Origin: JAKOVR01 sp031415655
GTDB lineage: Bacteria > Actinomycetota > Acidimicrobiia > Acidimicrobiales > Acidimicrobilacustridaceae
Assembly: GCA_031415655.1 (NCBI GenBank)
Contig: JANOSD010000170.1
Coordinates: 49,946-113,945, forward strand
DNA: 64,000 nt
Direction of reading: 5' to 3'
The first letter of the stretch is position 1. Each line of letters begins with the position of its first letter. The notes under the pieces were generated by a model. It was not told where the DNA came from and did not search any database. It worked only from the letters and a program-made list of their open reading frames with translations. The position numbers and the translations under genes were made by a program. Below, piece by piece: positions 47,034 through 56,509 of this stretch.

Positions 47034-48926
47034 TCAGGTGCCACCGCTCACCAGACCGTGCCGTTCGATGGCAGCAAGTAACTCCGCTGCCCGATGATCG
47101 AAAGTATGACCCCCGAGCACCACTGCTCTCGCGTCGGTCAGCCGTTTGTGCCACATCTGCGGATCCTCGCGAAGACTCTGGCCGAGCATTTTGAGGTCGG
47201 CTGGCCCGCGCACCTCAGCAACGGCGTCGCCAAACAGCTCATGGAGCTCGGGCATCGGGTCCGACGCCAAGGGAGTGCCACACGCCAACACGTCGAAAAC
47301 CCGGTTCGAGACGATGCCCCAGGTTCGCATGTCGTCCCAGTGATCGTTGAGTACGAGGTCGGCATTGGCATACACCTCCGCCACCCGAGCATTGTCGAGG
47401 TGATCCGTTACGAGGAGATGGGGTGGCACCAAATGTTCCCAGCCACTCCCGACAATGCTCGGCTCGAGCCCCGCTTCGACCGCATCGAGAACCACCGGCC
47501 GAGCCACGCCACGGGTCTTGGCAACGGCCCAGACCGACAGCGCCGCACCCTCGGCCCGGTACTCCCGATCGAGCGTGCGAACCCGGGGCCGAAAACGACG
47601 TTGGTCGGTGGCTTGCAGCAATACCTCGACTGGCGTGTCCGTGCGCTGCGCCAGGGAATCGGCCAAACGGGCCGAAGCAGTCAACACAAGACTGGCGGCA
47701 TGCAACTCGTGGTCCTCCACGGAATCGGGATGACTCACGATCCAAAGCACTTGCGGTCGGTGCCGGGTAGGCACGGTTGGTGCCAGCCCCCGGACCACGA
47801 CCTCCACATCGGCCACCCGCGCCGCAACGTCGTGCCGATGATCGAAGCTGAACACACGGGCCTGGTGGCCCCGTGCCGTCGTTGCCGCCGCCAGGGCTTC
47901 GGCGAGATACCAGTCGCCCCACCGATGTGCGGCTTTTTCAGACGGAACCGCGGTGGTGAACGCCAAGCGGAGTGGTTGTTCCGCCGACCGCCGCGGTCGG
48001 TCGAGTAGGAGCGAAGGACCCCGACCAACCACCAGGGGGGCAAGCCGGGACGAACCGGCAACGATCGGCGCCAACGCTCGCTTCGACCAAGGCCGCACTA
48101 CCGGCTCGACAACGGTCAGGGCGGGGACAACACCAACCGCGGCGTCGGTAGCTCGCAGGTGGGCGGCGAGGTCAAGCGCCACAACGTGAGGGTCGAGCGC
48201 CACACTCGCCAGCGATGGCGGCAGGTTCGCCAGCCATCCCAGTAGCACCTCGGGCGTGGTCACGATGCAGGCGGGCGACAAGCTGCCGGTCGGAACCATC
48301 GTGGCGGGGTGGAGCACCTGATGGCGTTGGTCGTATCCCGGAGGATGCACGAGTTGCACCACCTCAGGCACGCCCACCCCGTCGGCGGTGGGCGACATGC
48401 GAACCACCAGCCCTTCGGTCTCGACCCGGCGATCGCGCCGACCCGCAGGGTAAATCCAAGGAGCGAATGCCGAAACCACCACGGCCGGCGACACCACGAC
48501 CGGCGACACCACGACCGGCGACACCGCGGCCGGACCGTTGGCGGACACCACAAGCTCGGCCAAGACCCCGAGGATCTCGGCCGTTGGGAGCTCCATCCAG
48601 GGGGCCAACAGGCAGACAGCAGGGTTGGCCAACTGGGCAATCTGTTCGCGCAACACGGCGGGGGGAGGGGCCGATCGGCCGCCGACCACGCCGATGTGGA
48701 TGACCGCCACCGGTTCGGTGAAGTCAGCCCCGCCGGTCGCTTTGACCGCGGGATGCACCGTCCCCGAGACCCCGCGGCGATCGATTACCTGCGGCTGCCG
48801 CCCCCACCATGCCCGGTGGTGTTCCCCCGGCCCCGGTCGGCGCCGTCCGAAAGCAACCGTGAGCGATCCTGTTCGGCGACCAGCGTGAAATGCGCTCCGG
48901 ATCCGGTGGGCGATCGGATCTGCCAT
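47034..48926 (-). CDS. Glycosyltransferase, CgeB/GT4-like C-terminal domain
   Basis: 630 residues from ATG 48926. The C-terminal ~300 residues form a GT-B-type fold (LRLAFTTAVPSEKAAHRWGD, VLNDHWDDMRTWGIVSNRVF, DVLACGTPLASDPMPELHEL), close to the CgeB/spore-coat and mycofactocin-type glycosyltransferases that lack a classic GT4 E-x7-E. The N-terminal half (residues ~60-300) may be a degenerate second domain. It contains VVVSPVVVSPAVVVS repeats encoded by 15-bp tandem DNA at 48487-48531. The frame is open upstream to 49406 but overlaps the divergent gene. It is divergent to a GT4 gene at 49078. Confidence 0.65.
   Translation of the reverse strand: MADPIAHRIRSAFHAGRRTGSLTVAFGRRRPGPGEHHRAWWGRQPQVIDRRGVSGTVHPAVKATGGADFTEPVAVIHIGVVGGRSAPPPAVLREQIAQLANPAVCLLAPWMELPTAEILGVLAELVVSANGPAAVSPVVVSPVVVSPAVVVSAFAPWIYPAGRRDRRVETEGLVVRMSPTADGVGVPEVVQLVHPPGYDQRHQVLHPATMVPTGSLSPACIVTTPEVLLGWLANLPPSLASVALDPHVVALDLAAHLRATDAAVGVVPALTVVEPVVRPWSKRALAPIVAGSSRLAPLVVGRGPSLLLDRPRRSAEQPLRLAFTTAVPSEKAAHRWGDWYLAEALAAATTARGHQARVFSFDHRHDVAARVADVEVVVRGLAPTVPTRHRPQVLWIVSHPDSVEDHELHAASLVLTASARLADSLAQRTDTPVEVLLQATDQRRFRPRVRTLDREYRAEGAALSVWAVAKTRGVARPVVLDAVEAGLEPSIVGSGWEHLVPPHLLVTDHLDNARVAEVYANADLVLNDHWDDMRTWGIVSNRVFDVLACGTPLASDPMPELHELFGDAVAEVRGPADLKMLGQSLREDPQMWHKRLTDARAVVLGGHTFDHRAAELLAAIERHGLVSGGT
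48487..48531. repeat. 15-bp tandem repeat, three copies, in frame
   Basis: Unit GGCGACACCACGACC; encodes the VVVSP repeats of the glycosyltransferase. Confidence 0.8.
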
Positions 48927-49077
48927 GTTGCGAAGTATGCCAGCCCGACGAGGACCACGGGGTAGTCGCCGAAACCTTACGTTTCGGTCTCGCATACCCA
49001 TCAGACCTGAAGCACAGGGAAGACAACGACCGGGTGCTTTGTCGGTTTGGTTGGCTCGGATCGGCCAGAATGGCGCA

Positions 49078-50328
49078 GTGACCGATCGAGGAGCCGTCTT
49101 TGTGCTGCCCAGCCGCACCGCAGGCCAACAAGGCCCGGTGGCGGCGTGGGTAAGCACGGCAGGATGGGCCAGCGGTGCCCGACGGGTTCTTGGATCGTCG
49201 TGGATCGTCACGCCCATGGGCATCCACCAGCCGGAGGTCGCTCGCCGCGCCGGATCGCACATCAAGTTGGCCACCCCGATTGCACCCACATGGCGCCGCC
49301 ATGTACCAAACCTGGCCAAGACGCTCGCCAAGGACATCCGGCAGTACCAGCGGGCCCGGTCATTTCGTGTGGCTACCAGCGGCCCCTGGTCCACGACCGA
49401 CATCACGTTCGTCTGGCAACGGCACGACCTCTTTCACGACGCTGGCCTCCGTCTGGCCCAACAGTTGGGCGTGCCATCCGTGCTGTTCGTTCCCGCCACG
49501 CTGGTGTGGGAGTCGCAACAATGGTCGGTCGAACGCCCGGGTTGGGCCCCATGGATCGAACGCCACGGGGAAACGGCGAAACTCATGCAAGCCGACCTCG
49601 TTGCCTGCGGCAGCGAAATCGTGGCGGCGCAAGTCGAACGCCTCGGAGTGCCGGCCCAACGCATCTTGATCACACCCAGCGGGGTCGATCCCGACCTTTT
49701 CACCACCACTCAATCCACCGCCAACAAAACCCCGGCGGCAATGCGGCGCGACCTACGCGTCGACGACCGATTCGTGATCGGTTGGATCGGCAGCTTCCGG
49801 CGTTTCCATGCAATTGAACAAGCCGTGCTCGCCGCATCGAAGGTCGAGAACTCGCTTCTTCTGCTCGTCGGCGATGGCCCAGAGCGAGCCACGATCCGTC
49901 GCTACGCCCGTGAACTCGGTGTGCCAGTGCGATTCACGGGCACCATTCCCCATGAACGAGTGCCCGAGTACCTCGCCGCCATGGACGTGGGCCTCGTCCT
50001 CGCCGCCGAAGGCCAGCCATTTCACTACTCGCCACTGAAGCTGGCCGAATACCTCGCCGCCGGGTTGCCCGTCGTCGCTCCCGATATCGCCCAGATACGC
50101 GACCGCATCACCGATGGCGTCGACGGGGTGTTGAGCACTCCGGGCGACGCCGATGTCCTCGCCGGACACCTGAAACAACTCCGCGACGACCCCATCCTGC
50201 GCTCCCGACTTCGCGAGGGCGCCCTCGATTCGGCCCAGCGACGCTGGTCATGGGATTGCCAGATCGAACGGGTGATCACCGCACTCGGTGAGCTTCCCCA
50301 TCGAAACCGTTCATCCCGACAAAGCTGA
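49078..50328 (+). CDS. GT4-family glycosyltransferase
   Basis: 416 residues from GTG 49078. A GT-B enzyme with the GT4 signature: acceptor-side LACGSEIVAAQVERLG and ITPSGVDPDLF, donor-side FVIGWIGSFRRFHAIEQAVL, LLLVGDGPERATIRRYAREL and the E-x7-E region SPLKLAEYLAAGLPVVAPDI. It transfers a nucleotide-activated sugar to an unknown acceptor. The 51 codons open upstream overlap the divergent glycosyltransferase start and are not used. It ends 6 nt before the PhyH gene, so the two form one operon. Confidence 0.85.
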   Translation: MTDRGAVFVLPSRTAGQQGPVAAWVSTAGWASGARRVLGSSWIVTPMGIHQPEVARRAGSHIKLATPIAPTWRRHVPNLAKTLAKDIRQYQRARSFRVATSGPWSTTDITFVWQRHDLFHDAGLRLAQQLGVPSVLFVPATLVWESQQWSVERPGWAPWIERHGETAKLMQADLVACGSEIVAAQVERLGVPAQRILITPSGVDPDLFTTTQSTANKTPAAMRRDLRVDDRFVIGWIGSFRRFHAIEQAVLAASKVENSLLLLVGDGPERATIRRYARELGVPVRFTGTIPHERVPEYLAAMDVGLVLAAEGQPFHYSPLKLAEYLAAGLPVVAPDIAQIRDRITDGVDGVLSTPGDADVLAGHLKQLRDDPILRSRLREGALDSAQRRWSWDCQIERVITALGELPHRNRSSRQS

Positions 50329-50334
50329 ACCTGT

Positions 50335-51378
50335 ATGGCCATCACGCAAGACGACGAGGTCGACACCGACACCAAACTGCTACGACGGGCCAACCGGCTG
50401 GCCGCCAGCGGCGATGCCCGAGCGGCGATCGACCTCCTCATGTCGGCGAATCGTGAGCGTCGACGATTCGCCTTCGAGAAACGCCTCGTCCAACTTCGGC
50501 ACGAGGCGTTCGAACAGTTGCCTCGCCAATCCCCCGCAGCGGCTTGGCCCCCCACGGTCGACGATCCCTTTCCGTCGACCGGAACCATCCCCGACATTGA
50601 TGTCGGGGACCTCAGCACCGAGATGATCGCGGGGGGGATCCTGCACCACGGCTCGGTCATCGTCCGCAACCTTGTGCCCCGCACGCAGGCCCGCCGACTC
50701 GCCGCCGATATCGACCGCGCCTTCGCCGCCAGCGATGGCGCTCGATCCGGCGACGCGCCAGCGCACCAACCGCCTTGGTACTCGCCGTTCAAACGATTCG
50801 ACGGCGACCCCATTGGTTTCGGTCGCGAGTTCGCCAACGACACCGGCGGCGTCTGGGTGGCCGACACGCCGCGCATCATGTTCGACCTCATCGATCTTCT
50901 CGAAGCAATCGATCTCGGTCCGATGCTGGCGAGTTACTTCGGCGAGCCCCCCACACTCTCGGTAATGAAGTGGACGTTGCGAAAGGTGCCGGTGCTCGCC
51001 GGCGCCGACTGGCATCAAGACGGAGCGTTTCTCGGCGACGACATCCGCACGGTCAACCTCTGGCTTGCGCTCTCACGATGCGGCGACGTGGCCCCCGGCC
51101 TCGACATCGTTCCCCGGCGTCTCAACGGCATCGTGGAGACCGGCACCAACGGCGCCCACTTCCCGTGGAGTGTGGGCGATGGCACCGTCGAAGCCGTCCG
51201 CGAGGATCGGGCCGTGGAGCGTCCGATCTTTCGTCCGGGCGACGCCGTGCTGTTCGATCAGCGTTGCCTTCACCGCACGGCAGTAAGCCCGGCAATGTCC
51301 GGTGCACGTTTCGCCGTGGAGTCGTGGTTCTTCGCACCGTCTTCGTATCCCACAGATCAGGTGCCACTCGTCTTCTGA
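50335..51378 (+). CDS. PhyH-family Fe(II)/2-oxoglutarate dioxygenase
   Basis: 347 residues. After ~80 helical residues (LLRRANRLAASGDARAAIDL), the phytanoyl-CoA dioxygenase fold shows an HxD metal pair (ADWHQDGAF), PGLDIVPRRLNG, the distal His in FDQRCLHRTA and the 2-oxoglutarate Arg in GARFAVESWFF. It hydroxylates or oxidises an unknown substrate. Sitting directly after the GT4 gene, it may modify the sugar or the lipid acceptor. The gene ends at 51378. Confidence 0.8.
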   Translation: MAITQDDEVDTDTKLLRRANRLAASGDARAAIDLLMSANRERRRFAFEKRLVQLRHEAFEQLPRQSPAAAWPPTVDDPFPSTGTIPDIDVGDLSTEMIAGGILHHGSVIVRNLVPRTQARRLAADIDRAFAASDGARSGDAPAHQPPWYSPFKRFDGDPIGFGREFANDTGGVWVADTPRIMFDLIDLLEAIDLGPMLASYFGEPPTLSVMKWTLRKVPVLAGADWHQDGAFLGDDIRTVNLWLALSRCGDVAPGLDIVPRRLNGIVETGTNGAHFPWSVGDGTVEAVREDRAVERPIFRPGDAVLFDQRCLHRTAVSPAMSGARFAVESWFFAPSSYPTDQVPLVF

Positions 51379-51430
51379 GCAAGCGCCGTTTGGTCCTTGG
51401 CGCATCGCATTGCAAGGGCGACGGGCCCGT

Positions 51431-51988
51431 TCAGCATGTGGTATTCAGGATCACACTCACAGGCACGTCCGGGCCGCTTGGGCAGTCGCCTCCGAGCGCC
51501 CGCATCGTGAGCCAGAACGCCGCCCCCGGCAACACGATCAACGCGACGAGGAAAATCAGGAGTACCCGACCCCAAGGAATCTTCTCCTTCTCGACCCCGA
51601 CATCGCTCGCGGCATCCCTGCCATCACCACCCGAGGCATTGGCGCCTGACCAGTCGGCGGACTTGCCTCCGGGGCTGACGTTGCCGTGTGGCTCGGCCAG
51701 AATGACGGTCGCCCGATCGAGGTCCGAACGCAGCACCATCACCTGCCAGGCGCCCGACCCGGTCGGCCCACTATTTCCTGTGGTGCCCTCATCGGCGGGG
51801 TCATCGGTGGGGTCATCGGCGGCGACTTGCACTTCCGCTCCGATGCCGGCTTCGAGGAGGTGCACCGCAGCAAGTTTGGCGTCTGTTTCCTGAGGATGAC
51901 GCGCCGCCTCCACCATCGTCGCCGACTCGTCAGGACCGGGGACAGCCATCTTTCCGGTGGCGAAGTATCCCTTACGTTCATCAGCCAT
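51431..51988 (-). CDS. DUF2007-like membrane protein
   Basis: 185 residues. The first ~100 residues read like a DUF2007-type (putative signal transducer) domain (ETDAKLAAVHLLEAGIGAEV, WQVMVLRSDLDRATVIL). A Gly/Ser linker and one hydrophobic helix (WGRVLLIFLVALIVLPGAAF) follow, with two Cys near the C-terminus (GGDCPSG, ILNTTC). Function unknown. Its start overlaps the S9 peptidase stop by 8 nt, so it is coupled to that gene. Confidence 0.6.
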   Translation of the reverse strand: MADERKGYFATGKMAVPGPDESATMVEAARHPQETDAKLAAVHLLEAGIGAEVQVAADDPTDDPADEGTTGNSGPTGSGAWQVMVLRSDLDRATVILAEPHGNVSPGGKSADWSGANASGGDGRDAASDVGVEKEKIPWGRVLLIFLVALIVLPGAAFWLTMRALGGDCPSGPDVPVSVILNTTC

Positions 51989-54098
51989 TCGGTTGCCTCT
52001 CTAGATGACGGATGGGCACCGGTTCCACGTCCGCCGGGGGCGCGAATCCGAAGACCGTCGCGAAAAAGTAGTGCTCCGCCTCGAGTACGCGCTTGATGTT
52101 GGCCGCCTGACGGAATCCGTGCTGCTCGCCAGCGAATGCCAGGTAGGCGTGGGTCACCCCATTCCGGTCGAGGGCTTCGACGATTGCCTCCGCCTGAGCG
52201 GGCGGCACCACCGCATCTTCGAGTCCCTGGAACACGATGACGGGGTTGCGAAGCCGCGCCAAGTGATGCACCGGCGACCGCTCGACATAGGTGGCCCGAT
52301 CAGCCGGGTACGGACCCACGAGACGGTCAAGGTAACGCGACCCGAACTTGTGGGTATCGGCGGCCAACGATTCGAGATCGGCCACGCCATACAGGCTCGA
52401 CCCCGCTCGGAAGGCGTCGTGGAACGTGAGCGCACAGAGCGTGGTGAAACCGCCGGCGCTCCCGCCTTTGATCGCCATGCGATCCGGATCGACCAAACCT
52501 TGTTCGGCGAGGTAACGGGCGGCGGCGACACAGTCCTCAACATCGACAATCCCCCACTGACCATCGAGGGCATGACGATAACGACGGCCGTATCCTGTAC
52601 TTCCGCGGTAGTTGACATCGACAACCGCAAAACCCCTCGTGGTCCAGAACTGGACGGCGAGCGAGAGCATGGGCCGAGCCGCGGCGGTGGGGCCACCGTG
52701 GGAAAGCACGAGGAGCGGCGGCCGCTCCGTAGTGGGGCCGGGCGCGTAGGGGCCCGACGGCGGGTAGTACAACGCGTAGGCGACCGGAGTTTCGTCACCC
52801 GAGGGGTTCGATCTCGCGTCTCCAGCCGTGGGACGTGCCCCCGTGGGACGTGCCCCCGTGGGAAAGGCAATGTGATCGGGCACGGAAATGGTCGGACCAT
52901 CGACTTTCAACGGACGTGATGGCCGGAGCACCCGGGCGGGGCCGTCCCAGGGAAGGGCGAGCACCACCTGCTCGCTCGCAAACCCCGCCGCCAGACACAC
53001 GATGCCGCCGACGCCGTCGGAAACCACGCCGTCGATCGATGTGATACCTGCCGGCAGATCGAGGTTCGGGGCAGCGGGGCCGGCGAGATGGTCCACGCCA
53101 TCATGACGTTCCACGACGGCGACGAGACGACCGTCCGCCACCGCATACGACGACTGGCCGAACACCCATTGGGGCGCCGCGCATTCGAACGATCCGTCCC
53201 ATACCAGCTCGGCCGGATCAGGATGTACGCCGGTGAACGGCGCAAATCGCCACACGTTCCACCAGCCCGATTGCTGGTCGCTCACAAACCAGAGGAAACC
53301 ATCGGCATCCCATTGCGGTTGTGTGAGCGAGATGTCTGCTCCTCCGGCGCACGCTCGCGCCTCGGATACCAACGGCCGCTCGTCGGCGGTGGCATCGTCG
53401 AACGACGCGACCCACAACTGTGTGGCATCCCATGGCATATCGGGAAGCGCCCATTGCACCCACGAGATCCGACAACCGTCGGGCGCGAACCTCGGGTGGG
53501 ATACGAAGTCGGCACCGGACACCAAGACGGTGGGTGCAGCCGACCCGTCGAGCGGAAACGCCACTATCTCGTTGTCCGGGACCTCCGCTTGCCGGTGCGA
53601 TTCGCGTACAGCCAAAACCCAGCGGTTGTCGCCAGCCCCCGAATTGTTGCCAGCCCCCGCTTTGTCGGGCCCCACCGAAAGGTCGGCGAACCGATAGGAA
53701 ATTTCGGGGTCAAGTGGGGTGATTTCTCGTGGCACGGAACGGTTGACGTGGCGTGGGCGATCAATGCGATACACCCGCTGGTCGGCATCATTCACGAACA
53801 GCGCCACCTCCCCAAAGACCCAAAACGACTGACCCCCGTACTCGTGCACCCTCGTGCGAGCAGAGCACCCGTCGGGCAGCAGTTCGACCAACCCTTCGCC
53901 GGATTCGCTCTCTCCCGCCAGCGGTCGGCCCACCACTTGCACCCGCCCACGCTCCTCGGGCCGCAGCTCTGACCACCACACCCAGCCGTCGCTTACCACC
54001 GGGGTGCCGAGCGACACCGATGCCCGGACAACGTCGTCGGCGCCTATCGCTGATGGCCAGGCGCCAAAGGGGGGTGTCGGTTCGTCGGTAAAAGACAT
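51981..54098 (-). CDS. Prolyl-oligopeptidase family (S9) peptidase
   Basis: 705 residues. The N-terminal ~430 residues form a beta-propeller (WVWWSELRPEERGRVQVVGR, ISWVQWALPDMPWDATQLWV). The C-terminal ~270 form the alpha/beta hydrolase domain with the nucleophile elbow KGGSAGGFTTL (Ser near residue 546) and the catalytic His in FAGEQHGF. The Asp lies in the FQGLEDAVVPPAQAEAI segment. This fits acylaminoacyl- or dipeptidyl-peptidases, cytosolic, acting on short peptides. A 15-bp repeat (52827-52856) encodes PTGAR tandem units in the linker. TAGCGT lies 7 nt before ATG 54098. Confidence 0.9.
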   Translation of the reverse strand: MSFTDEPTPPFGAWPSAIGADDVVRASVSLGTPVVSDGWVWWSELRPEERGRVQVVGRPLAGESESGEGLVELLPDGCSARTRVHEYGGQSFWVFGEVALFVNDADQRVYRIDRPRHVNRSVPREITPLDPEISYRFADLSVGPDKAGAGNNSGAGDNRWVLAVRESHRQAEVPDNEIVAFPLDGSAAPTVLVSGADFVSHPRFAPDGCRISWVQWALPDMPWDATQLWVASFDDATADERPLVSEARACAGGADISLTQPQWDADGFLWFVSDQQSGWWNVWRFAPFTGVHPDPAELVWDGSFECAAPQWVFGQSSYAVADGRLVAVVERHDGVDHLAGPAAPNLDLPAGITSIDGVVSDGVGGIVCLAAGFASEQVVLALPWDGPARVLRPSRPLKVDGPTISVPDHIAFPTGARPTGARPTAGDARSNPSGDETPVAYALYYPPSGPYAPGPTTERPPLLVLSHGGPTAAARPMLSLAVQFWTTRGFAVVDVNYRGSTGYGRRYRHALDGQWGIVDVEDCVAAARYLAEQGLVDPDRMAIKGGSAGGFTTLCALTFHDAFRAGSSLYGVADLESLAADTHKFGSRYLDRLVGPYPADRATYVERSPVHHLARLRNPVIVFQGLEDAVVPPAQAEAIVEALDRNGVTHAYLAFAGEQHGFRQAANIKRVLEAEHYFFATVFGFAPPADVEPVPIRHLERQPNG
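52827..52856. repeat. 15-bp tandem repeat in the S9 peptidase gene
   Basis: Two full copies of CGTGGGACGTGCCCC and part of a third. Confidence 0.75.
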
Positions 54099-54105
54099 CG
54101 TCGGC

Positions 54106-54111
54106 ACGCTA
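54106..54111 (-). promoter_or_regulatory. Candidate -10 element for the S9 peptidase
   Basis: TAGCGT on the minus strand, 7 nt before ATG 54098; a leaderless start is predicted. Confidence 0.4.
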
Positions 54112-54196
54112 CCTCTAGGACGTGTACCGGGTTGGTAGAGTTCGTGCCCCGCCGGAGCGACTCTCCTCCCGGGTGCCCAGCTACGGGAAAGGTCCC

Positions 54197-55513
54197 ATGG
54201 ACAACGCAGACGACGACGCCACCACCACCAGTCCTTCTACCCCGGCGTCAGAATCCGAGTCTCCCCCCGTCACGCCGACGGCGCCGTCTGAACCAACGGT
54301 GGCGTCCGCTCCCTCCAACGTGAGCCTCACATGGCGCGGTCTCATCGACGACAGCGATCCGGCCGAATCGTCGCGCCGACGCCCCATTGGCGCCGCTGGA
54401 AACGTGCTCACCAGCGCGCTCATCGCGCTCGGAATCATGCGAGGCCGGAACCCTGACGGCAGCCTCGCCCCCCGCCCGGTAAAACGAATGGTGCTGCTCT
54501 TCGGTGGGGCGGCAGTGGTATTCCTCGTGGCCACCGCCGGACACATCGTGGCCGCCGGAACCGTGTCGGTGCCGGTCACGCTCGGAAAGGCGGGTGAAGC
54601 GTTCGAGCCCGGCCTGCACTTCACGCTGCCGTGGCCGCTCGCCACCACCCGCGACGTGTCCACACAGAGCCAGGCGTACACGATGTCGGCCACGGTTGGT
54701 GAAGGCCAGCAGGCAAACGTCGACGATTCGGTGTCCGTGCTTGGCTCCGATGGGGCCGCGGCAAACATCGATGCCACCGTGCTCTACAAGATCCGCCCCA
54801 GCCAGGCCAAGGAACTGCTCGAGCAGATCGGCCTCGACTACCAGAGCAAAATCGTCCGCCCCTCGGCGCGCACGTGTATCCGCCAAGAGTTCACCAAGTA
54901 CCCAATTGTGTCGGCGGCCACGAGCAAGTGGAACGACCTCCAGACCGAGATCACGAAGTGCATGAAAGAACGTGTCGAGTCTTCGGGTCTCATCGTGCAG
55001 GACTTCCAACTCCGAGAGGTGACGCTGAGCAAGGAGGTGCAGTCGGCTATCGACGGCAAGGTTGCGTCCCAGCAGGATTCCGAACGCCAGAAGTTCGAGT
55101 TGGCCGTCGCCACCCAACGGGCCGACATCGTGCGGGTGAATGCCCAAGCAACCGCCGACGCCAACCAGATCCTGGCGTGTGGCGGTGGCATCGTGGAGGT
55201 CGAGTTGTTCGGGGAGAAACGAAAGGTCATCCAACCGAACCCGATCGATCGGTGCTCCCAAGCGCAGCTCACCCCCGCGTTCTTGCAGTTCACGTACATC
55301 CAGGCATTGAAGGAGCTCGTGAACTCCAAGAACACCACCACCTTGGTGATCCCCGCCGGAACCGACCTCAACACGTTTGTGGGTCTCAACGGCGCGGCAA
55401 CCGGCGCCGCCGCCGCTGGCACCCCCACGGTGGTCACACCGCCTGCGGCCACGCCACCCGCCCCGGTGGCTCCCCCCACCACGGCTGCTCCGGGCACCGG
55501 AGCGGGCCAGTGA
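54197..55513 (+). CDS. SPFH/band-7 (prohibitin-like) membrane protein
   Basis: 438 residues from ATG 54197 with GGGAAAGG upstream. A low-complexity Ser/Pro cytosolic arm of ~80 residues is followed by one membrane helix (MVLLFGGAAVVFLVATAGHI). The SPFH domain comes next (VTLGKAGEAFEPGLHFTLPW, LYKIRPSQAKELLEQIGLDY, SSGLIVQDFQLREVTLSKEV), then a coiled-coil (SQQDSERQKFELAVATQRAD). The C-terminal ~60 residues are Ala/Pro-rich. It resembles HflK/prohibitin scaffolds that form rings on the membrane and bind proteases. The open frame upstream to 54122 is unlikely. Confidence 0.85.
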   Translation: MDNADDDATTTSPSTPASESESPPVTPTAPSEPTVASAPSNVSLTWRGLIDDSDPAESSRRRPIGAAGNVLTSALIALGIMRGRNPDGSLAPRPVKRMVLLFGGAAVVFLVATAGHIVAAGTVSVPVTLGKAGEAFEPGLHFTLPWPLATTRDVSTQSQAYTMSATVGEGQQANVDDSVSVLGSDGAAANIDATVLYKIRPSQAKELLEQIGLDYQSKIVRPSARTCIRQEFTKYPIVSAATSKWNDLQTEITKCMKERVESSGLIVQDFQLREVTLSKEVQSAIDGKVASQQDSERQKFELAVATQRADIVRVNAQATADANQILACGGGIVEVELFGEKRKVIQPNPIDRCSQAQLTPAFLQFTYIQALKELVNSKNTTTLVIPAGTDLNTFVGLNGAATGAAAAGTPTVVTPPAATPPAPVAPPTTAAPGTGAGQ

Positions 55514-56487
55514 CCCGCCTCGGCTACCAGATCCCCAACTTCACCTACCCTGAGGTCGCGTCCGCCGACGTATTCCCCCTCGTGGTGGCGCAAGCCAAGG
55601 AGGCCGACACCTCCGGGTTCGACACCGTGATGTTGATGGACCACTTCTTTCAACTTCCGATGCTCGGTCCGCCCCACCTCGACATGCTCGAGTGCTACAC
55701 AACGTTGGCGGCGCTGGCGCAACACACCTCCACCGCCCGACTCGGCGCCCTGGTCACCGGCAACACCTATCGCAACCCTGCCGTGCTCGCCAAGACCGTC
55801 ACGGCACTCGACATCGTGTCTGGCGGTCGGGCCCAGCTCGGGATCGGCGCCGGCTGGTTCGAACTCGAGCATGACGCATTTGGCATTGCATTCGGCACGT
55901 TCACCGACCGATTCGAAAAGCTTGAGGAAGCGCTGCAGATCATCCTGCCGATGTTTCGCGACGAACGGCCCACGTTGCATGGAAAGCACTACCGGGCCGC
56001 CGAAGCAATTAATCGTCCGATGCCGATCAGCACTATTCCGGTGATGATCGGGGGCAGCGGCGAGAAGAAGACCCTCCGCATGGTGGCCCAGTACGCCACC
56101 GATGCCAACCTCACCGTCGATCTGGGTGAGGTCCCGCGCAAACTTGATGCCCTCGACGCGCATTGCGAACGACTCGGCCGCGATCGCTCCGAAATCACGG
56201 TGTCCCTTCAGCGGCTGTGTTGTATCGCCCCCACCACCGACCAGGCCCTCGCCGAACTCAAAACGTTCGGCCGCACCCTGGGCTTCGACTACGACACCAT
56301 GGACGACGACGGGCGAGCGTTCATGCTCGGCCTGTTCACCTGGGGCGACGCGGATACGGTCGGTGCGCAACTCACCGATGCCCTCAGCTCTGGCGTCGAC
56401 GGGTTCACGTGCTCGCTGCCCGCCAACGGCCACATACCCGAACGAGTTGCGCTGCTCGGCGAGGTCGCCGGACGTGTGGTCGGCTGA
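55510..56487 (+). CDS. LLM-class F420-dependent oxidoreductase
   Basis: 325 residues from GTG 55510 (overlaps the SPFH stop, GTGA). A luciferase-like monooxygenase TIM barrel: LVVAQAKEADTSGFDTVMLM, TARLGALVTGNTYRNPAVLA, VSGGRAQLGIGAGWFELEHD and INRPMPISTIPVMIGGSGEK are the usual F420-type signature regions. It reduces or oxidises an unknown substrate with F420 or FMN. The open frame upstream to 54874 lies inside the SPFH gene. Confidence 0.85.
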   Translation: MTRLGYQIPNFTYPEVASADVFPLVVAQAKEADTSGFDTVMLMDHFFQLPMLGPPHLDMLECYTTLAALAQHTSTARLGALVTGNTYRNPAVLAKTVTALDIVSGGRAQLGIGAGWFELEHDAFGIAFGTFTDRFEKLEEALQIILPMFRDERPTLHGKHYRAAEAINRPMPISTIPVMIGGSGEKKTLRMVAQYATDANLTVDLGEVPRKLDALDAHCERLGRDRSEITVSLQRLCCIAPTTDQALAELKTFGRTLGFDYDTMDDDGRAFMLGLFTWGDADTVGAQLTDALSSGVDGFTCSLPANGHIPERVALLGEVAGRVVG

Positions 56488-56509
56488 GTCGCACAACGAC
56501 GAGATAGCG

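Noticed and set aside
46945..48531. CRISPR-like short repeats
   Set aside because: They are contiguous tandem repeats without spacers and partly in coding frame.
54122..54196. Longer start for the SPFH gene
   Set aside because: No homology upstream of ATG 54197, and a purine-rich ribosome site precedes 54197.
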